Source: Chrysoporthe austroafricana
Taxonomy: Eukaryota > Ascomycota > Sordariomycetes > Diaporthales > Cryphonectriaceae
Direction of reading: 5' to 3'
DNA: 64,000 bases
Assembly: GCA_001051155.2 (NCBI GenBank)
Contig: JYIP02000003.1
Coordinates: 434,001 to 498,000 of the forward strand
Below are positions 56,801-64,000 of this stretch, one piece after another (position 1 is the stretch's first letter; each line of letters begins with the position of its first letter). A program made the position numbers and the translations under genes. The notes beneath the pieces are model-generated. The model was not told the origin of the DNA and made no database searches. It saw only the letters and a program-made list of their open reading frames with translations.

Positions 56801-58578
56801 TTAGCCCGGATGCCAATCGAGGAGTCCATGACATGAGCAGCTTGAGCGAGGCTATCTGCAACGATGGCCACGCGAAAGGCGTGGGTAGTACGATGCTGAT
56901 AGAGGTGCCAGGCAAGCTCTTGGTGCGCAAGCCTACCATTGTTGAGGATAAAGGCCTTGTAATCGCGCAGGGTGCTAAGAAGCGATGCTTCGCTGGCAGC
57001 AGAGAGGAGTAGGGGTAGCGTAATGTCTGACTGGATGTGATGCGCTGTCTCGGTAACAGCAGCCAAAGCTAAGGAATTGGAAATCCCCTTAGGTAGCTTC
57101 GGATCAAAAAGCCGTGCAACAGGGTTATGAATATCTGCATCATAGCTCTCGACAATTGCATGTGCATTCGTCCCACCGAAACCGAAAGAGTTGACAGACG
57201 CTCGGCGAGGGTGCCCTGGTGCTGGTAGAGGCCAGTCAGTCGACATGTTTGGGACATGCAGGCAATCACAGAAGAGCATAACCTTCGGGTTGAGGGAGTC
57301 CAAGTGCAAGTTGGGAAGCACAGAACCCTCTCTAATGCATTGTACCACTTTGAGCAGCCCTGCAAGACCGGCAGCACCCTCAGTATGTCCAATGATCGTC
57401 TTCACAGAGCCAACAAGAAGCTTCCTAGAGCATAGGTCTAGTGAATCGTCGGTCTCAGCCTTCCGATCCCCACCGAAGAAAGCTTCGTAGATGGCACGAG
57501 CCTCAAGAGGATCTCCAACAGGTGTTCCAGTCCCGTGGGCTTCAAAGAACTGCGGTCGGTGCTTAGGATCGGTGGTATCAAGGCCCGATTTGCGGTACGT
57601 CTCTTGAATCAGAGTGGTTTGTGCGTGGGAGTTCGGCATCGTTATGCCCTTGGTTCGTCCATCTGAATTAACTCCAGTTTCCCGGATGATGGCTTGTATG
57701 TTGTCACCATCGGCGAGGGCTCGACTTAGTGTCTTGATAAAGACGGCTGCTACGCCTTCTCCACGAGCATATCCTACAGTTCAGAGAAATAAGGTCAGTC
57801 AACCATAGCTAGAAAGTGTTGGAACAATGGCGGTAATACAAGGGCAGAAACACTTACCATCGGCCTTAGCGTCCCACATTCGTGAATGACCAGTCGGGCT
57901 GAGCATGTGCAAATTAGATTCCGCAATGAATTGTTCTGGAGTTAGCATCAGGTTCACTCCAGCAACACACGCCAGCGGGCTCTCTCCAGAGCGAAGAGAT
58001 TGCACAGCCTGGTGCAGAGCGACAAGGCTTGCCGAACAAGCCGTGTCGATTGTCATTGATGGTCCGTGGAAGTCGAAAAAATACGAGAGGCGGTTCGCAA
58101 TGTTGGACCTTGCGTTTCCAGTGGCAGCATACTGAGACGCGTTCAGATCGTCCCTGGCACACACTGTATGGTAATCGGCGGTCATCACCCCAGCGAACAC
58201 GGCCACATTCTGTGTTGCATATTGCTGGAGAGTGTACCCAGCCGACTCCAAAGCTTCATATACTACTTCAAGCAGTAGACGTTGCTGCGGGTCAATGGCT
58301 TCTGCCTCCTTGGGAGTGATGTTGAAGAACTGGGCATCGAACGAGCGGTGGTCTTGCTCCAGCCAATAAGCTTTGGCTGAGTTCGTGGTTCCGTGGTATT
58401 CTGCATCTTCGTGAAAGAACGCGGGGCCTGAGAATCTCTCTGCGGGTGCGGGACGCGATAGATCGTTGGGGCTGGCGTGCTGCTTCCAAAGATCATGAGG
58501 AGATTTGACGTCTCCTGCAAATCTACAGCTGCTGCCTACCAGCGCAACTGGCTCAAAGCTTGGTTTGGGGTAGGACAT
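50877..58578 (-). CDS. Highly reducing polyketide synthase, KS-AT-DH-(degenerate MT)-KR-ACP
   Basis: Exons 58578-57858, 57773-54902, 54841-50967 and 50911-50877 total 2,501 codons (2,500 residues). KS (8-450): active-site Cys in DTACSASL, His in EAHGTGTPVGD and GHTEGAAGLAG. AT (545-850): GHSSGEIAAAYAAG and AYHSFHM. DH (950-1240): HKFQGQVLLP, and Asp in SPATLDACFH. At ~1415-1560 a methyltransferase-shaped region follows HRYPRMNVL, but the Gly-rich SAM loop (LEIGAGTGG type) is replaced by GLMDPKFSF, so it should be inactive. No enoyl reductase signature is present in 1600-2100. KR (2130-2300): FGLTRDLGQ, MTSS and QSNYAAAN. ACP: GIDSL near 2458. The region between MT and KR resembles that of PKS-NRPS hybrids, but no NRPS module follows; the gene stops after the ACP. 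Product unknown. Confidence 0.95.
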
Positions 58579-61500
58579 CGCGGATCGTTTGGGGTTTGCT
58601 GATGAAAAAGGTCTTAGTGATCACGGCCGTAAGTCGCGGTGTAAACATGAAGGTTTCTAGGCAAATAAAATGCCTGCAAGCCAGAGTGGGGGTGAAACAA
58701 GGATCCAAGCTAAAGTCGTTATGGAATACTTACCAGAAATGATGGAACACTGAGAATCAATCGTGTAGACAGCCTCGGCCACAGATTAGTATGATATCCT
58801 CAAGAGAATACTTCTGCTTTAGCTGAAGGGATAAATAAGGAGGTATGGAAGGAGAGGGTCAAAGCTCAGGCCAGGAGATTATATATGGTTTGGGCAAAAG
58901 GGGTTGTTGCGTAGCAATAATGAAGCATAGCCTCTCGGTAGAGACTAATTGAAGAATGAGATTTGATAGTAGATGAAACTATCCGGTCACATTATGGATG
59001 TATGTAAGTTTGCATTCACTGGTGGCCAGCTATCAGTAGCAAAGCCTGCGAAAGAATCAGTGTTGTAATGAAGGTACCAAGGCGCTTTTGACCCAGCTGT
59101 CTTGTACAAATTGTCATTATATTTAGAATATCCCAGGTGACATGTCTTAGTCCCAATATTGCCCTCATGGAAAGCGTCCCTCTTAGGGAGTACGTATGAA
59201 GAGACACCCAGCCGGCGAGTACGTGACAAATTAGATCGACACCACGTCCGTTTCTGGTGAATTACAGATTCTGTTATGAATGAATATGTAGATGAATGAA
59301 AGCTCGTGTCAAAGGAGTGAAGCATAAACTTTCGTAAAGTCACGGCGGCTTAAGGGGTTAACAGAAGATGCGGAGTCGCCAATCATTGCATAATATCATA
59401 ACTGCATGCTCCAATCGGCTAGTGTACATGGCATTGATCATTAATTACCTATCTGGGTCTTCAGCTTGACCAAATGGGGAAGTCAGACACCAACAAGGCG
59501 GAAAGCAGTAAGGCTCATGTAAATATTTCAAGTGCTCACAGAGGGCGGTCGAAGCTTCACTGTTGTCCGAGGGAGCAAGTTCTTCAGAGATGGTTCTGAC
59601 GTCTCTATAATATCGAAATGTTTTCTAGAGCTCTGTGTATACTACCGAGTTCACCTCATGAATAGTCAAAGTGTCGTGCATTGAAAAATCATGTTGGAAG
59701 ACGGTTATGTTCCCAGGCTATCTAGTACTGCTCGGAGGGTTCCATGTGAACGGTCATCCTCAGACAGGGTATCATGGAGCTGCGAGAGCTTCAAATTTCC
59801 CGTTCCAGCCCAGAGAAATGCCCAGTTCGGAGCACGTTATCCTGCCTGTGGGAAGACTCTGTTTCTTTGGTACCAAGCCTGAAATACTGACCCTAGTGAT
59901 ATGATAGTCAGATATATTTGTTTACTATACATTTTGAACCTGTAGTCTTCAGCTCAAGGTGAGAAATGATGACAAGATACTGTCACATATCACTGTCACT
60001 TCTCACCTGCCACGAGGATTAAACGATATTGACGCCTGCAGAATCTGAATACAACCTGGAAGTTCTGGTAGCGTATTTGGGAACCACTTCTGTACGACCG
60101 CAGCGTTTCCTTGGAAGGTAACCTTCTAGACTGATTACGACCAGACCTCGAAATGATATCAGGCTTTCCCCGGGGAGGTATCCAAACCAGTCCCCCTCTG
60201 TGTATTTGACAGACTATTCCCAATCGTGTCATCGATCAAACTCGTTCGGGACTAGGCTAATTATTTCAATCACAAGCAACAGATGCCGATCTGCACAAAG
60301 TCAATAAGGCCGATCCTTCTTTTGGGTCGAGCTGAGGCTCGAAAAGCCACTGCTCATTACAACAGACTGGAGAACTTCGTCATTCTTGGTGAATGTCAAT
60401 GGGCATTTCGAGTACATTCTACGTACCATTTGCCTTCCTGCTGTGCAACGGGGCTTGTTTAGAAAGACCAGCCGGATCAGACGTGCAACCATACAGAGTT
60501 TGAAATCCGGCCCAGTTCAAGTGGCCAGCCGCCTGCCGGCCTCGCAGCTTGCGTTGCACAACGATGTTGACGTGGGACGCCTTCTCGAAAGGACACTCCA
60601 CTGGAACCTCGACCACTGGAGGCTACACACGCTCACCTATTGTCTTTGCTTTCTATGAGTTCTTACTCCAATGAACAGTGCTTCACAGCACAGTCTGGAC
60701 GATTGCATCTATAATCTCAGCAAACAAACTCAGCTCAGGACTGCAGACTTCACGAGTCCAAGTATTGGGGACCTATCGTGTTTGGATTTAATATTTTTCA
60801 CACATGATGATTTAAAGTTATTCAAATGAGGAAAAACGTGCAAAATTGAATCGCTGATGCGTGCATCAGCTTGACCCTTATATTTCTCTACATCAGACCC
60901 AGCTACAAACCACGTGTCAGTCCCAGGAAGGGTGTCCCTTGCATAGCATCGAAATGTATTCTCTCTATGAAGGCTCTTCTTCACAATCCCTGTGAAGAAA
61001 GATAGATAGAGCCTTCCCTTTTAGCTGAAAGACCTGGAAAGATTAGCATCTTTTCTGGGTTTTATAAATCTACTTGAGATCATGGGTAATTCAGCACCCG
61101 ATGAGATGATCCCGGCCTCGTGCAACGATGTGCGTTGTATCACACTACCTGGAGCTCTGACACGGCAGTCAAAGACATGTCTGAATATCTCTGAATGGCT
61201 AGTTAGACAAAATGGAGGTGGTCAAGAAGTCTCAGAAATTTGATATGAAGCTCTATATTAGCCCAAAGTCGAAGGTTCTTCCATGCCGATGCATTTCATG
61301 ATGCGCTCCTGGTGGCTGACACTTTCGGTAGAAACAAAGTAAGTTCGTCTGTATTCTCCAGCATCCCGAGGTCCAAACAGAGTTGTCGCGATGTTCTAGT
61401 CTGGGAACTGTTAGCCTGTGCTGGCGGTTTCTAATCGCGTGAAGTTTACATAGTCATTGCATGGCAAGATTTTAGAATGCGTCTTGAGCATAAATAGTAA

Positions 61501-62808
61501 AGATTATAATCTTTCCCTTTTTTATTAAATGCTATTTTATTTTCTTCCTGTTTCCTTCTTGTCTCATCCCCCGTCCCTCTCACCTTCCTACCCCTCAGCA
61601 CGTAGATGATGTCCAGTCCAAAATGTGGTACATAATCTCAGTCAAGGCTGGTACTGCCATGTCTCTTCGCCTTTCACGAGATCCCTTAACCCGAAGTTTC
61701 TGGTCATACCGTGTATCGTGCTGTTTGTCACCAAGGGGCCTACATCAAAATGTGGATACACTTATGATTGTACAACAAAGAGTATTACTTGTCGCGTTGA
61801 ACGGTCGGCTTCCTGATATATCTCGGACTGAGGAATAGGAGGACCAGATGAGGTCGAGAGGGTCTGCAGTGTAATCATCGAGCTTCTACGCGCTGTGCAC
61901 CCACACTTGAGCTGCACGTCTGAATAGCTATTTGCTCTGATCTACGACAAGCTACAGTATTGGGTTCCATGCAGGAACCCCGTGCTGCGGGTGCTTATTG
62001 GTAGTGGATGTAAAAGACGAGAATTGCTCTGCAGCCACCCGGCGAACATCGACATCCGTATTGATCGCTCTCATAAGCCCTGCATAAGAGGTCATGGAAG
62101 TCGGAGAGCTGCAGCTTTGAAGGTCGTACATGGCGCTAGCCCCAATGTCTGGGTATTGTACATCATCAAAAGGCACGTTGCATTTGTGTCTGGGCCCAAC
62201 CTTAAGCTGGGTTTAGGGCGCAGGTCTCCGCTCTCTGCATAAACCGTCCATGGAAGCTAAAGTATACCTGGGTGGAACATGGCGGCCGTCAATGCAAGCC
62301 TCATGCTGTCACTTGGCTAATGCCGTTGGCTGATCACCCAGTAGTCCTTGTCTGAGAAAGACCCTGCATTTCAGAAGTGGGAGACGATCACGGTAAGCTA
62401 TTCTTCTAGATGATGGCCGCGTTTTTGAAACTGGCATACCGTGTGGCTGTCGATTTCCGACAGTCTTCCAGCAGCATGTTTCGGAAACCGAAGGAATGCG
62501 AGGCTGAGATTATCGAGTTGAGAGTTTTATCCAATCAAGAGCCATATTTTCAACCTTGACACCACGTCTAGGCCCTCCCACCTGTTCCTCCTGGGCGGCA
62601 GAAGAATACAATGGGGCGGGATGCGAGGATTGTAGCCACTGAAAGATCAAGAAAGCCGTTCTAGACCTGGAATCTGTCCGAGCGTCTCACTTTCCTGACC
62701 ATCAGCCCCAATTCCGCCAACGCCCCCCATTTTCTCTCGCGAGGTTGAGCCCGTGGTTACATGGGCATCCGCCTCATGGAAGTTGCACACCTCGCTTTTC
62801 TTATCAAC
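58579..62808. other. Long gene-poor region upstream of the PKS
   Basis: About 4.2 kb, AT-rich in parts. The first few hundred bases hold the PKS promoter. One minus-strand stretch, 59203-58987, reads somewhat like protein (APWYLHYNTDSFAGFA) but lacks a supported start or upstream exon. Other frames (60386-60658 plus, 61982-62242 plus) are unconvincing. No tailoring enzyme or regulator recognised. Confidence 0.4.
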
Positions 62809-64000
62809 TTAAGCATCTTGGACATCACCTGTAGCGAATAACTCCAAGAAGACCCTCTGCTTTGCCACCCCCATCTCCATCAGCTTCTTACGGATGTCCA
62901 ACATGAAGTCCTCGGGACCGCAGACGTAGTACTCCGCTCTGCGATCCTGCACGAACAACGTGGAATCCCGATCCAGTGTCGATATATCGAGCCTAGGCTT
63001 TTCCGCGTCACTCAACTGCTGTCTTAAATACACGTGCATCACGGCTCTCCCGTTCATCGCCTTCGCAGCAGAGACCACCTCGTCTGCAAACGGCTGTGTA
63101 GCCATCGACCGGGACGTGTGGACCCACGAGATCGGCCTCTCGACTGCCGACGGCTGTGCCAAGGCATGCAGCATCGACACTAGGGGGGTGGCGCCGACAC
63201 CCGCGGAGACGAGGACCACTGGTGCACCCGCCTTCGAGGCATCGGAGGGGTCGAGGAAGAACTCCCCATGCGGGTGCGACAACTCCACTGTGTCACCCTC
63301 ATTGTAGCTATCGTGTAGCAGGTTTGACACAAGTCCGTCCACGCCGACAGAGTCATCACGCTCCCTCTTGACACTCACGCGGTAATGCCGCCCGTTGTCC
63401 GCGGGCCGGTCGCTCAAGCTGTACTGCCTGCTCTGCAGGTGGCCCAGCTGCGGCGAGGGGACTTGCAGGCTGACGTACTGGCCCGGTAAGAACGTTGGCA
63501 GGGGGACCACGCCGTCTTCCGGCTCGAGGTAGAAGCTCGCGATGCCCTCCGCCTCGCGCACCTTCTTCGCGATGCGGAACCTCCGCCATCCCGTCCACTT
63601 CCCGTCCGCATCGTACAGCTGCTGCTCGCGGCCGATAAAGACCTGCGCCAGGATTCCGTACGCCGCGGTCCACGCATCGACGATCTCTGGGGTTGCGGCA
63701 TCGCCAAGCACCTCCCCCATGGCCCCGATGAGATGCCCGCCCACAATCTGGTACTGCTCTGGCCGGATGAACAGGCTGGCGTGCTTCTGCGCTATGCGCT
63801 CGATGGCGTGTGTCAACATCGGCAGGTTGTCGATGTACATGGCGTACGCGAGGACCGATCTAGCGAGGGCCCGAGGTTGAGCGCCGGTCACCTGGGAAGT
63901 GTAGCTGAAGATGCTCTTCATGTCCGGGTGAGCCTTGATCATGTTGTTGTACATCGTTGTCGTTATCGACTCGCCGTGTGCCTGGAGGACGGGTACTGTG
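62809..64000 (-). CDS. Flavohemoprotein (nitric oxide dioxygenase), N-terminus beyond window
   Basis: Oxidises NO to nitrate with O2 and NAD(P)H. The frame is open from 62809 to the right edge; residues ahead of the ATG at 63954 (LQAHGESITTTMYNNM) match the family's globin start, so about 20 N-terminal residues are missing. Globin domain: FSYTSQ with the distal-side residues, and KHASLFIRPEQYQIVG holding the proximal His. FAD domain: QSRQYSLSDRP and GEFFL. NAD domain: VLVSAGVGATPLVSML and YYVCGPEDFMLDIRKKL. No signal peptide in view, so cytosolic or mitochondrial. Adjacency to the PKS (4 kb away) need not mean shared function. Confidence 0.93.
   Translation of the reverse strand, partial: TVPVLQAHGESITTTMYNNMIKAHPDMKSIFSYTSQVTGAQPRALARSVLAYAMYIDNLPMLTHAIERIAQKHASLFIRPEQYQIVGGHLIGAMGEVLGDAATPEIVDAWTAAYGILAQVFIGREQQLYDADGKWTGWRRFRIAKKVREAEGIASFYLEPEDGVVPLPTFLPGQYVSLQVPSPQLGHLQSRQYSLSDRPADNGRHYRVSVKRERDDSVGVDGLVSNLLHDSYNEGDTVELSHPHGEFFLDPSDASKAGAPVVLVSAGVGATPLVSMLHALAQPSAVERPISWVHTSRSMATQPFADEVVSAAKAMNGRAVMHVYLRQQLSDAEKPRLDISTLDRDSTLFVQDRRAEYYVCGPEDFMLDIRKKLMEMGVAKQRVFLELFATGDVQDA

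Noticed and set aside
58987..59343. 118-codon minus-strand frame upstream of the PKS
   Set aside because: Only the last ~60 codons look protein-like; no good start, no upstream exon and no recognised family.
1..64000. CRISPR arrays, rRNA genes, bacterial operons
   Set aside because: No regularly spaced repeats with unique spacers, no rRNA sequence, and all genes have eukaryotic structure.

Overview
The window is nuclear DNA of a filamentous ascomycete (Pezizomycotina, probably a plant-associated Sordariomycete; the class is inference). Evidence: short 45-120 nt GT...AG introns with CTAAC/CTGAC branch sites, secreted PL3 pectate lyase and GH11 xylanase genes, fungal-only families (BTB/POZ, DUF3602, DUF4470-MYND, LCCL, DUF7730), a highly reducing polyketide synthase, and AT-rich repeats whose copies differ mostly by C/T and G/A changes, as left by RIP. 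No virus, plasmid or bacterial feature is seen.

Layout. 1-6.5 kb: an unrecognised nuclear-looking protein running off the left edge, a first exon of mrp10 (mitochondrial ribosomal CHCH protein) without its second half, and an RRM-like protein. 6.5-21.4 kb: a repeat-rich accessory block. It holds a tRNA-Arg(CCU) gene split in its D-loop by a 77-nt GT...AG insert, a PL3 pectate lyase between two ~650-bp inverted repeats, a Prp43-like DEAH helicase with a 1-nt frameshift flanked by a GC-rich minisatellite, an RGG-rich protein with an in-frame TAG, a 22-bp second copy of the tRNA 3' end, and decayed direct and inverted repeats. 21.8-30.2 kb: DUF4470/MYND protein, GH11 xylanase and BTB/POZ protein. 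31-38.2 kb: ADP-ribosylglycohydrolase-family protein, a broken MYND gene, a conserved fungal protein and a small DUF3602 protein. 40.7-50 kb: UNC93-like transporter, compact LCCL membrane protein, DUF7730-like protein and a DHA1-type MFS transporter. 50.9-58.6 kb: a 2,500-residue HR-PKS with the order KS-AT-DH-(degenerate MT)-KR-ACP. The right edge carries most of a flavohemoprotein (nitric oxide dioxygenase).

Functionally, the pectate lyase and xylanase point to plant cell-wall attack. The PKS and the divergent MFS transporter could form a small biosynthesis/export pair, but no enoyl reductase, regulator or tailoring enzyme is seen, so cluster membership is inference. Exon boundaries were worked out by hand from splice signals and reading frame; where the exons sum to a whole number of codons this is stated.
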